Shown here: one piece after another, positions 1 through 8,133 of the stretch
How the letters are laid out: the number at the start of each line of letters is the position of its first letter
Position numbering within the stretch: the first letter of the stretch is position 1
DNA from: Streptomyces platensis
GTDB lineage: Bacteria; Actinomycetota; Actinomycetes; Streptomycetales; Streptomycetaceae
Length of the DNA stretch: 64,000 nucleotides
Direction of reading: 5' to 3'
Assembly (NCBI RefSeq): GCF_008704855.1
Contig: NZ_CP023691.1
Span: 2,852,001 to 2,916,000, forward strand
Notes under the pieces: model-generated
What the model saw: the letters and a program-made list of their open reading frames with translations, nothing else
Told to the model about the DNA's origin: nothing
The model's database searches: none
Made by a program: the position numbers and the translations under genes

Positions 1-1
1 G

Positions 2-2992
2 CCGCAGACCGTCAAACGCACCCTCCAGGCGTCCGGCTACCGCAAGGTGGCCGCCTTCGGCCCGCTGACCACCGGCGGCCGGATCCCCGCCGGGGCGCCC
101 CTCCAGGTCCAGGGCCTCTATCCGCGGCAGCACGCCGTCGAGATCTACCGGCCGCAGGACACCCCCGAGCCCGGCCCGGTCACCACCCGGGCCGTCGCCG
201 ACACCGCGCAGCTCAGCGGCGGCCCCGAAGCCCTGCTCCAGCTGTCCGCCGACCCCGCCCTGCGCCGCCGCGCCACCGTGCTGACCGGCGACCGCCACCC
301 CGGCCTCGGCACCCCGCCGCTCCAGCTCACCGCCGACGGCCTGCGCCGCGCCGACACCCGCTTCGGGCTGGTCAACAGCAACACCTCGTACACCTACACC
401 GCCGACGAGCGAAACCACCCCGACAGCGTCCAGGACCCCGGCCGCCCGCCCCGGCAGATCCTGCCGACCACCGGCCCCGGCCACCAGACCACCGCCGTCC
501 TCCGCGGCGCGACCTCGGTCACCGCCTCCAGCAGCGGCAACTGGCTCTTCCAGCTGCCGCAGTACGACCCGGGCCACGCCTTCGACGGCGACCCCGGCAC
601 CGCCTGGGCGGAAGGCAGCGCCGGAAACCCCATAGGCCAGTGGGTGCGGATCGCCTTCCCCCGGCCCGTCACCCTCCCGTCCGCCCTGTCCCTGACTCCC
701 CTGCCCGGAGACGGACTGCGGGCCGCCCCGACCTCCGTAAGGGTGCAGACCGACCGCGGCACCACGGAGGACACCCTGCGCCCCGACGGGACGCCGCAGC
801 GGGTCAAGGCCCCGGCCGGCCGGGCGACCTGGCTGAAGGTGACCATCCTCGGCTCGCAGACCCCACGCGCCGGGCTCTCCGGCGCCGGCTTCCGGGAGAT
901 CTCCGTCCCCGGCGTCCAGGTCACCCGGCTGCTGCAACTGCCCGCCGACGCCGCGCGTTCCGGCGCGCCCGCCGAGGTCGTCTCGCTGCACCGCGGCAGC
1001 GACCCGGGCGGCCTCTCCCCCGTCTCCGCCGAGGCCGGGCTGCACCGCCAGTTCCGCACCGGCCCGGCCGCCGCGTACCGCGTCTCCGGCAAGGCACTGG
1101 CCGTTCCCGGCCCCGAACTCGACCGGCTGCTGGACCGCATCGCACCGGAACAGCGGGACCGGATCACCGCCACCGCCGACTCCACCGCCTTCGGCTTCGG
1201 CCCGTCGCTCAGCCCCCGCAACCTCGTCGACGGCGATCTGACCACCGCCTGGATCGCCGGTGACCGGCCCACCGTGCATCTGCGCTGGCCCGGCCGGAAG
1301 AAGATCGACCAGATCGTGCTGGCCGCGGCCGGCGGTCTCGCCACCCGGCCCGAGCAGATCCTGATCAACTCGCCGTACGGGGCGGCCACCGCGGGCGTCG
1401 ACGAGAACGGCCAGGCCCGCTTCGACCCCCTCACCACCGACCGCCTCGACCTCACCATCAGCAAGGTCAAACCCCTGACCCTGCACAACCCGGTCGCCGG
1501 CCAGGCACTCCAACTCCCGGTCGGCCTCAGCGAGATTCACCTCCCCGCACTCGACACCTACCGCACCCCGCGGCCCGCCGCCGACGCCCGCTTCTCGCTC
1601 GGCTGCGGCCAGGGCCCGGTGCTCGCCGTCGACGGCGTCCTGCACGCCACCGAGGCCACCGGCTACGTCCGTGACCTCACCGAACGCCGCCCCGTCGATG
1701 TGCGGTTGTGCGCCGGGCCGGCCCGTGACGGCCGCCTGGACCTGCCGTCCGGACGCCATCGGGTGGAGGCCGGCGACCAAGGGCCGCTGGCGCTGACGGA
1801 TGTGACGCTGCGGCGGGGTGCTGCGGGGCGCGCGGGGGCCGGGGGCGAGCAGGAAACTGCGGGCGCCGGGCCGGTGCGCGAGTCCGCCGCCCCGGTGCGG
1901 AAGGCCGACGCCGGGGACTGGTCGGGGGACCGCCGCAGCGTCGCGGTCGGTGCCGGCCGGGCCGTCTACCTCCAGATGCACGAGAACGCCAACGACGGCT
2001 GGCAGGCCACACTCCACGGCCGACGGCTGACCCCGCTCCGGGTCGACGGCTGGCAACAGGCCTTCCTCGTCCCGGCCGGCTCCGGCGGCACCGTAGAGCT
2101 CTTCTACACCCCGGCGGTCGCCTACGACCTGGGCCTGGCCGGCGGCGCCCTGGGGGTCGTGCTCCTGCTCGTCTCCGCTCTCGTCCGCCGCACCCCCCGC
2201 ACCCCGCCGCCTCCGGCACCGCTGCCACCCGCCCCCTCCTGGGTCCTGGGAGTGGTGACGCTGACCGCGGTACTGGCCCTGGCCTCCGGCCCCTACGCCC
2301 TGGTCGCGCCCGCCCTGGCACTCCTGGCGTGCTTCCGGCCACGCCTCCTCGTCCCCCTGGCCCTGGCGGCGATGGTGAGCGCCGGAACCGTCGCGGCCCT
2401 CGGCGCGGGCGAGCCCCACGCCGCCGGCAAGGGCGCGTTCAGCGCCACCGCACAGGCCTTGGCGCTGCTGGCGCTGGCTGCGGCGGTGGTCACCGTGCGG
2501 GGGCGGGCGTCGCGGGGGCCGGTGTCCGTGGCTGAGCCGGGGGCGGATGCGGGTGGGCCGGATGCGGACGGGCCGGGGGCGGGTGGGCCCTCGGGCGGGA
2601 CGCCTTCCGGGCCGTCCGGGCCATCTGCGCCGCACGGACCCTCTGGCCCGACCTCGCCGTACGGGCCATCCGGCCGGCCGGGGCCCGATGAACCGTCCGG
2701 ACCGTCCGGGTCGTCCTGGTCATCCGGGCCATCCGGTCGCGTTGATCCGCCCGGACTGCTCGCGCGGCCACCGCTTCCGCGACGGGTTCGGGACGAGGGC
2801 GGCGGGCCGGTCGCTGTCGGGCGTCCGATCGTGGCGCGAGGGCGGGCGCCGGGCGCGGGGCCGAACTGGGCCGAGCGGCAGGGGGTTCGGCCGGTCAGTC
2901 CCGTACGGCCGGCCGGTAGCAGGCCCGTACCGCCTGCCGACAGCGGTCCCGCACCACCGACCGACCACAGCGGGGAGGACACCACCCGATGA
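2..2992 (+). CDS. Alpha-(1->3)-arabinofuranosyltransferase-like (DUF3367/AftD type), C-terminal part
   Basis: The reading frame is open from the first bases of the window, so the N-terminal glycosyltransferase membrane domain lies outside. About 996 residues are visible. They contain two discoidin-like (F5/8 type C) carbohydrate-binding modules, each with an LVDGDLTTAW or AFDGDPGTAW signature, then an extracytoplasmic beta-rich region, several C-terminal membrane segments from about residue 700, and a Gly/Pro/Ser-rich tail of about 150 residues. This is the layout of AftD/DUF3367 proteins, which transfer arabinofuranose or related sugars from polyprenyl donors outside the membrane. The stop overlaps the next gene (ATGA), so it heads or continues an operon. 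The family call is from architecture; the sugar is inferred. Confidence 0.75.
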   Translation, partial: PQTVKRTLQASGYRKVAAFGPLTTGGRIPAGAPLQVQGLYPRQHAVEIYRPQDTPEPGPVTTRAVADTAQLSGGPEALLQLSADPALRRRATVLTGDRHPGLGTPPLQLTADGLRRADTRFGLVNSNTSYTYTADERNHPDSVQDPGRPPRQILPTTGPGHQTTAVLRGATSVTASSSGNWLFQLPQYDPGHAFDGDPGTAWAEGSAGNPIGQWVRIAFPRPVTLPSALSLTPLPGDGLRAAPTSVRVQTDRGTTEDTLRPDGTPQRVKAPAGRATWLKVTILGSQTPRAGLSGAGFREISVPGVQVTRLLQLPADAARSGAPAEVVSLHRGSDPGGLSPVSAEAGLHRQFRTGPAAAYRVSGKALAVPGPELDRLLDRIAPEQRDRITATADSTAFGFGPSLSPRNLVDGDLTTAWIAGDRPTVHLRWPGRKKIDQIVLAAAGGLATRPEQILINSPYGAATAGVDENGQARFDPLTTDRLDLTISKVKPLTLHNPVAGQALQLPVGLSEIHLPALDTYRTPRPAADARFSLGCGQGPVLAVDGVLHATEATGYVRDLTERRPVDVRLCAGPARDGRLDLPSGRHRVEAGDQGPLALTDVTLRRGAAGRAGAGGEQETAGAGPVRESAAPVRKADAGDWSGDRRSVAVGAGRAVYLQMHENANDGWQATLHGRRLTPLRVDGWQQAFLVPAGSGGTVELFYTPAVAYDLGLAGGALGVVLLLVSALVRRTPRTPPPPAPLPPAPSWVLGVVTLTAVLALASGPYALVAPALALLACFRPRLLVPLALAAMVSAGTVAALGAGEPHAAGKGAFSATAQALALLALAAAVVTVRGRASRGPVSVAEPGADAGGPDADGPGAGGPSGGTPSGPSGPSAPHGPSGPTSPYGPSGRPGPDEPSGPSGSSWSSGPSGRVDPPGLLARPPLPRRVRDEGGGPVAVGRPIVARGRAPGAGPNWAERQGVRPVSPVRPAGSRPVPPADSGPAPPTDHSGEDTTR

Positions 2993-4662
2993 CCGCACTG
3001 CAACCGGCCCGGCACGAACCACCCGACGGACATGGCGCATCGCGTGACAGCCGTGGCACACCAGCCGACGGCCAGGTCGCGCCATCTGTCGGCCCGCGCA
3101 CCCCGCCCGACGGCCGGGGCGAGCTCTCCCCCGCCCCCTCCCCCTCTCCCCCTTCGGGGGAGGGGGCGGGGGGTGGGTTCGGGGGTGGGGGGGAGCAGAG
3201 CCGCGGCAGCGCCGTAGCCCACCTCCCCTTCCCCGTCGTCGATGAGATCTCCCGGCACTGTCTGGATGACGGCGAGCCGGAGACCGTACACATCGAGGTG
3301 CATCTCCCCGGCCGGGTCGACCCCGTACGGCTGCGCACCGCGTTTCACCAGGCGCTCGCCCGCCATCCGCGCATCCTGATGCGGCAGGCCCCGGTCCACT
3401 GGTGGCACCGCCGCTACCGCTGGCAGCTCACCGCCACGCCGGACGTGGACCCGGTCGGCTTCCCGCCGCCCGGCCCCGGTGCGCTGGCCCGTGCCCGGCA
3501 GCGCGCGCTCGACCACTGTCCGCCGCTGGACGCCTCACCTCCTGTACGGCTGGAGGTGATCGAGGGGGCGGCGGGCGGCACCGTGCTGCTGCTCACCCTC
3601 CACCACACCGCGCTGGACGGGCCGGCCTGTCTGCGGGTGCTGGCCACCGCCGCCGAGCTCTACGGCGGCGCCGACAACTCCCCCGCCCCCGCGCCCGTAC
3701 GCGCCCCCGGGCCCCGTCCGGAACCACCCGCCGACCGGCCCCCGGCTCCCGGCCCCCGTCTCACCCGCCCGGCACGAATCGCCCCCGACCCCGCCCCGCC
3801 CTCGGCTCCGACGCCGGCCCCGACCCCGGCGCCCGGCAGCGCTCCCCGGCCCGGCAGGCCCCGCCACCCCGGCAACGCCAACCGCCCCGGCAACGGCATG
3901 CTCCTCACCGACCTCCCGATCCCCACCCGCCCCCCACGCACTCCCGCCCAGCCCGCGCCCTACACCGTCAACGATCAACTCCTGGTCGCCACCTGGCTGA
4001 TGGTCGCCCGCTGGAACCGGCTGCACGCCCCGGCCCGCCCGCACGGCGCGGCCGCCCCGGCCGCCGCCCCCATCGTCGTCACCATGCCCGTCGACGACCG
4101 GCCGCGCGATGCCGGGATGCCCATCGGCAACGGCACCCGGCTGGTGTCGGTCGGCTTCGGCCCCGAGGAGCGCCGGGATGCCGGGCCGCTCACCGCCGAT
4201 CCGCCCGACCCGGACGCGGTGGCGCGGCTGCTGGGGCGCACCGCCGCCCGCACCCGTGCGCTCAAGGCCGCCGCCCCGGGATCTCAACTCGGGCTCTACG
4301 CCACGATGTTGACCGCCCCCGTCCTCCCTGTCGGGCTGCGCGGCGCGGTCACCCGTACGCTGCGCCGCGCCGCCGCGCCGTGGACCTCCACCACCCTGCT
4401 GTCCAACATCGGCCGGATCGCCTACCCGCTGGACTTCGGGGACGCCGGCCGGCCGGCCGCGGTGTGGTTCTCCGCCCCGGCCCGGATGCCGCGCGGGCTC
4501 ACCGTCACCACCGTCTCCGTGGCCGGCCGGATCCAGCTGGCGCTGCGCTGGTCCCCGGCCCTCCTGGACGACGCGGCCGGCGCCCGGCTCGGCGAGCTGT
4601 TCCGCTCCTCCCTCGCCGCCACCGCCTGGACCCCGCCCCCGGCCGGCGGAGCGGCCCGGTGA
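2989..4662 (+). CDS. Stand-alone condensation-domain (acyltransferase-like) protein
   Basis: A protein of 557 residues starting at ATG 2989, with a GGGGAGG ribosome site just upstream and a 4-bp overlap with the previous stop. The motif HHTALDG at residues 205-211 is the HHxxxDG catalytic motif of NRPS condensation, Pap and WS/DGAT acyltransferases. The C-terminal half contains a SNIGR-like segment also typical of this superfamily. Residues 1-75 and 225-300 are low-complexity Pro/Ala/Gly stretches. No carrier or adenylation domain is adjacent. Placed between a sugar transferase and methyltransferases, it may acylate a glycan or lipid, but this is inference. It could also be a catalytically altered relative, since the inserted linker is unusual. 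Confidence 0.7.
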   Translation: MTALQPARHEPPDGHGASRDSRGTPADGQVAPSVGPRTPPDGRGELSPAPSPSPPSGEGAGGGFGGGGEQSRGSAVAHLPFPVVDEISRHCLDDGEPETVHIEVHLPGRVDPVRLRTAFHQALARHPRILMRQAPVHWWHRRYRWQLTATPDVDPVGFPPPGPGALARARQRALDHCPPLDASPPVRLEVIEGAAGGTVLLLTLHHTALDGPACLRVLATAAELYGGADNSPAPAPVRAPGPRPEPPADRPPAPGPRLTRPARIAPDPAPPSAPTPAPTPAPGSAPRPGRPRHPGNANRPGNGMLLTDLPIPTRPPRTPAQPAPYTVNDQLLVATWLMVARWNRLHAPARPHGAAAPAAAPIVVTMPVDDRPRDAGMPIGNGTRLVSVGFGPEERRDAGPLTADPPDPDAVARLLGRTAARTRALKAAAPGSQLGLYATMLTAPVLPVGLRGAVTRTLRRAAAPWTSTTLLSNIGRIAYPLDFGDAGRPAAVWFSAPARMPRGLTVTTVSVAGRIQLALRWSPALLDDAAGARLGELFRSSLAATAWTPPPAGGAAR

Positions 4663-5396
4663 CCCGGCCCCCCGCCACGCTGCGGGACTTCTACGAGAAC
4701 CCCGCCGTGCCGGTGGCGTCCGGCGCCGCCCGCAGCATGCGGCAGGCGCGGCTGCTGGCGCGCGCCCTGGGGCCCGTACGCACCGGGGCGCCGCCCGCCA
4801 CCATCCTGGACATCGGCTGCGGCGACGGTTCGGCGGCGGCCGTCGCGGCGGAGGTGCTCACCGGTCACCGTCTGGTGGGCGTCGACTGGTCGCAGGACGC
4901 CCTGCGCCGCGCCCGGACCCGGATCCCCTGGGCGGTGCGCGGCGAACTCACCGACGGGGGGCTGCCGTTCGCGTCCGGTTCCGCCGACGCGGTCCTCTTC
5001 AGCGAGGTCATCGAGCATCTCGTCGACCCCGATGCCGCCCTGGACGAACTGCGCCGGGTGCTGCGCCCCGGTGGTCATCTGATGCTCTCCACCCCGAATC
5101 TCGCCGCCTGGTACAACCGCGGGCTGCTGCTCGCCGGGGTCCAGCCCGTCTTCTCGGAGGTGAGCATGCGGGGCATCCACGGCCGTCCCGGCACCCAGGT
5201 CGTCGGCCATCTGCGGCTCTGCACGGCCCGTGCCCTGCGCGGCTTCCTCGCGGCGTCCGGTTTCGAGGCCGTACGGATCGCCGGTGCGCCGTACCACGAT
5301 GTGCCGCGGCCGCTGCGCCCCCTCGACCGCGCCGCGTGCCGGGTGCCGTCGCTGGCCTCGATCCTGCTCGCCCATGCCCGGCGGGCAGGGGGGTAG
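4659..5396 (+). CDS. Class I SAM-dependent methyltransferase
   Basis: A 245-residue protein starting at GTG 4659, which overlaps the preceding stop (GTGA). The Rossmann SAM motif I reads ILDIGCGDGS near residue 47. It is followed by the VGVDWS acidic loop and the Methyltransf_11-type segment EVIEHLVDPDAAL, then LRPGGHLMLSTPN. It therefore belongs to the small-molecule, lipid or sugar methyltransferases of the UbiE/Methyltransf_11 group. The overlap indicates translational coupling with the acyltransferase-like gene upstream. The substrate cannot be told from the sequence; an envelope glycan or polyprenyl intermediate fits the neighbours. Confidence 0.82.
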   Translation: MTRPPATLRDFYENPAVPVASGAARSMRQARLLARALGPVRTGAPPATILDIGCGDGSAAAVAAEVLTGHRLVGVDWSQDALRRARTRIPWAVRGELTDGGLPFASGSADAVLFSEVIEHLVDPDAALDELRRVLRPGGHLMLSTPNLAAWYNRGLLLAGVQPVFSEVSMRGIHGRPGTQVVGHLRLCTARALRGFLAASGFEAVRIAGAPYHDVPRPLRPLDRAACRVPSLASILLAHARRAGG

Positions 5397-5400
5397 CGCG

Positions 5401-6333
5401 GTGCCGTGGTGGGGCGTGGCGTCCGCGCTGCTCGCCAACGTCCTGTACAGCACCGGTTTCGTGCTGGAGAAGCGGGCCCTGGCGGGGCTGCCCGCGCTGA
5501 GCACCCGGCAGCCCGTACGGGTCGTCGGCCGGCTGCTGTCCAGCCCGCTGTGGCTGGCCGGCTCGCTCGCCCTGGCCGCCGGTTTCGCCGCCCAGCTCGC
5601 CGTCTACCGCACCCTGCCGCTGGCCGCCGCCCAGGGCCTGTTCGTCTCGGGCCTGGTCCTTTTGCTGCTGCTGTCCTCGGTGGTGCTGGGCGAGCGGACC
5701 AGCGGCCGGGAGCGGCAGGGCATCGTGGCGATCCTGGTGGCGCTGGTGCTGGTCATCGCCTCCCTCCAGGGCGAGGACGCCCGGGCCGTCGCCCGCACCG
5801 CGCCGCCCGCCACCCTGCTGCTGATCGCGGTGCCGTCGCTGGCCGCCGGACTGCTGCTGTACCGCTCGGCGGAACGGCGTGCCCGGCGCCGCCACCGGCT
5901 GCCGACGGCGGGTGTCCCCTACGGGGTGGCCGTCGGCCTGCTCTACGGGGTCAGCTCGCTGGCCATCAAGGGCGTCTCGGGTCTGCTGGCTCCCCACGAC
6001 CTCCCGGCCGTCGTGGGCCGGCTGCTCCGCTCGCCCTACCCGTACCTCCTGCTCATCACCGGAGCCGCCGGTCTGGTGCTGTCCCAGACCGCCCTGCAAC
6101 GCTGCCGGGCGTCCGTGATCGTCCCCGTCTGCACCACCGTCACCTGCGTGTTCACCGTCGTCTGCGGCACCGTGGCGTTCGGTGAGCCGCTGCCCGCCGA
6201 TCCGCTGCGGCGCGCGCTGCGGCTGGGCGGCACGGCCGTCGCCGTGGCGGTCCTGCTCGCGCTGCCCCGCCATGACCCGCCCGTCCCCGAACTCCCCACC
6301 GGACCCCCGGAGTCGCCCGATGAAGCCCGATGA
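5401..6333 (+). CDS. EamA/DMT-superfamily-like membrane protein
   Basis: A 310-residue protein beginning at GTG 5401, four bases after the previous stop. It consists of about nine or ten hydrophobic segments separated by short Arg-rich loops. The early segment LLANVLYSTGFVLEKRAL and a second-half repeat of the same fold (GVAVGLLYGVSSLAIKGV) are typical of drug/metabolite transporter proteins with an internal duplication. In this position it could move a lipid-linked sugar or precursor across the membrane, like other DMT proteins in glycan clusters. That role is inferred; the fold assignment is reasonably firm. Confidence 0.72.
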   Translation: MPWWGVASALLANVLYSTGFVLEKRALAGLPALSTRQPVRVVGRLLSSPLWLAGSLALAAGFAAQLAVYRTLPLAAAQGLFVSGLVLLLLLSSVVLGERTSGRERQGIVAILVALVLVIASLQGEDARAVARTAPPATLLLIAVPSLAAGLLLYRSAERRARRRHRLPTAGVPYGVAVGLLYGVSSLAIKGVSGLLAPHDLPAVVGRLLRSPYPYLLLITGAAGLVLSQTALQRCRASVIVPVCTTVTCVFTVVCGTVAFGEPLPADPLRRALRLGGTAVAVAVLLALPRHDPPVPELPTGPPESPDEAR

Positions 6334-6544
6334 CCCGCTGCTGAAGATCCTCGTCTGCCCGCTCGACAAGGGCCCGCTGTCGCTGCTCGATCCCGGTGAC
6401 GCCCTCTACAACCCCCGGCTGCAACGCCGCTATCCGATCCTCGACGGCATCCCCCAGCTCCTGCCCTCGTCCGGCGAACAGCTCAGCGACGCCGAGCACA
6501 CCCGCGCGCTGCGCCGACTCGCGGACCGGGAAGCGGGGTCGTGA
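6320..6544 (+). CDS. Trm112-like / UPF0434 small protein
   Basis: A 74-residue protein starting at ATG 6320, inside the 3' end of the transporter-like gene. The segment LLKILVCPLDKGPLSLL followed by RRYPILDGIPQLLP is the signature of Trm112-like proteins, though only one cysteine of the usual zinc pairs is present. Family members stabilise or activate methyltransferases, and here the gene lies between two methyltransferase genes and overlaps the second by 4 bp. A partner role for one of them is plausible but unproven. Confidence 0.8.
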   Translation: MKPDDPLLKILVCPLDKGPLSLLDPGDALYNPRLQRRYPILDGIPQLLPSSGEQLSDAEHTRALRRLADREAGS

Positions 6545-7356
6545 CGCTCGCCGCGCGGCTGGCGCCCCGGCTGCCGGGCCGGCTGGTGTCGGCGCTGGTG
6601 GCCGGGCTCTATCCGCGGTTCGAACCGGAGCTGCGGCGGCTCGCCGACTTCTGCCCGCCCGGCGGCACGGCCGTCGACGTCGGCGGGTGGTACGGCCCGT
6701 GGACCCGGCGGCTGGCCCGGTGCGCCGACCGGGTCGTCACCCTCGAACCGGTCCCCCACCTGGCCCGTCTGCTCTGCGCGGTCACTCCCCCGCATGTCGA
6801 GGTGGTGTCCGCCGCGGCCACCGACCACACGGGCTGCGCCACCCTCTGGCTGCCCCCGGGCGGCCGCGGCGACCGCGGGGTCTCCTCGCTCGTACGCCGG
6901 GAGCTGCACACCGCCGCCCTCGATGTGCCCTGCCTCCCGCTGGACGCGCTGGCGCTGGCGTCCGTCACCCTCATCAAGATCGACGCGGAGGGCGCGGAGC
7001 TGGCGGTGCTGCGCGGCGCCGCACACACCGTCGAACGTCACCTCCCGGCCCTGTTCGTCGAGTTGGAGACCCGTATCCAGCCGCTCGGGCCCGTACTGGA
7101 CTGGACGGCGGCCCACGGCTACCGCGGCTGGGTGCTGCCGCACGACCGCTGGCTGCCGCTGGCCGATTTCGATCTGCCCGCCCATCAGTCCCGCACCTAC
7201 CAGGTCGCCGAGCACGGGCTGCTGCGCCGCTCCCTCGCCCCGCACCGCCGCTATGTCAACTCCGTGCTCTTCCTCCCCGACGGCGAGCGCCCCGGGCGGC
7301 CGGTGGCCCGCGCCGTCCACCACCATGTCCCTCATGGACCACACCACGGACAATGA
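6541..7356 (+). CDS. FkbM family methyltransferase
   Basis: A 271-residue protein starting at GTG 6541 (GTGA overlap with the Trm112-like gene). Motif I is TAVDVGGWYGPW near residue 43, followed by VVTLEPVPHLA and the FkbM hallmark LIKIDAEGAELAVLRGA with FVELE at the end of the fold. FkbM enzymes O-methylate sugars and polyketides using SAM. The translational coupling to the small Trm112-like protein, and the presence of a second methyltransferase three genes upstream, suggest repeated methylation of one glycan. The substrate is unknown. Confidence 0.82.
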   Translation: MTLAARLAPRLPGRLVSALVAGLYPRFEPELRRLADFCPPGGTAVDVGGWYGPWTRRLARCADRVVTLEPVPHLARLLCAVTPPHVEVVSAAATDHTGCATLWLPPGGRGDRGVSSLVRRELHTAALDVPCLPLDALALASVTLIKIDAEGAELAVLRGAAHTVERHLPALFVELETRIQPLGPVLDWTAAHGYRGWVLPHDRWLPLADFDLPAHQSRTYQVAEHGLLRRSLAPHRRYVNSVLFLPDGERPGRPVARAVHHHVPHGPHHGQ

Positions 7357-7945
7357 CCCGCCCGGCGGCTCCGGCGCCCCCTCCGGGCTGCCCGGACCGG
7401 TCGCCTTCCAGGTCGTCCTGCTGCGCCGGATGGCCGACCACCACCCCGGCCTGGTCGAGGAGGCGCTGCGCACCCTGGGCGTCTCCCGTGCCGAGATGCG
7501 CGAGGCCAACCGCCGCTGGCAGGCACGGATGCACGCCCCGCGAGCGCCCGGCGGCAGCCGGCCGTATCGTGCGCTGCTCGGCGCCCCCGAGACCGTCACT
7601 CCCCGCCGCATCGGCGATCTGCGCTGCGAGGCCCTGACCTGGCCGGTGCCGCTCTGGCCCGATCTGCGGTTCGAGATCCTCACCGGCTCCCGGGACACCG
7701 TCTGGAACGCCTGGCTCGTCCGGGCACCCGGCGCCACCGCCCCTGACCTGCACAGCACCGCGGATCTGCGGCCCTGGTCCTGCACCGTCGACGAGGTCGC
7801 CCGCGCCTTCGCCCCGGCCGGCCCCATGGAGGGCAGCGCCCCCACCCGCTGGCGGCTGGCGTGCACCGCGCCCGGCCCCGACGGCACCCCGCAGGACATC
7901 GTCCCCGAATTCACCTGGGGGCTGTACCAGCGACTGGCCGGCTGA
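7325..7945 (+). CDS. Conserved-looking hypothetical protein, last gene of the glycan operon
   Basis: A 206-residue soluble protein starting at ATG 7325 (a second in-frame ATG follows at 7334), overlapping the FkbM gene by 32 bp. There are no membrane segments or recognisable catalytic motif. It has an N-terminal helical segment with repeated Arg and His, then a Trp-rich alpha/beta region containing LWPDLRFEIL and PEFTWGLYQRL. I do not recognise the family. The overlap makes it part of the same transcript as the transferase genes upstream, and no terminator-like hairpin is obvious before the next gene, mbl. Confidence 0.6.
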   Translation: MSLMDHTTDNDPPGGSGAPSGLPGPVAFQVVLLRRMADHHPGLVEEALRTLGVSRAEMREANRRWQARMHAPRAPGGSRPYRALLGAPETVTPRRIGDLRCEALTWPVPLWPDLRFEILTGSRDTVWNAWLVRAPGATAPDLHSTADLRPWSCTVDEVARAFAPAGPMEGSAPTRWRLACTAPGPDGTPQDIVPEFTWGLYQRLAG

Positions 7946-8133
7946 GGGCCCGCCGCACCGGCCTCTCCCCGCCTCATCACCCCTTCGCCGCAACCGCCCC
8001 GCCCCCGTCCCCCGAGCGGACCTTTCCAGCAGGCGGCGGCCTCCGCACGACCGGAGGATGGCGCACGAGCGGTCCCTGCGAACCGGCCGCGCGACCGCTT
8101 CGTCCATACCGGCCCATCGGGGAGGAATCACCC

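Noticed and set aside
394..1488. 364-residue minus-strand frame opposite the arabinosyltransferase
   Set aside because: Ser/Arg/Pro-rich antisense shadow with no motif. The plus strand has clear discoidin modules.
3402..4658. Long plus-strand frame running into the methyltransferase gene
   Set aside because: It overlaps the acyltransferase gene in another frame and is Arg/Pro-rich noise. The methyltransferase has its own coupled GTG at 4659.
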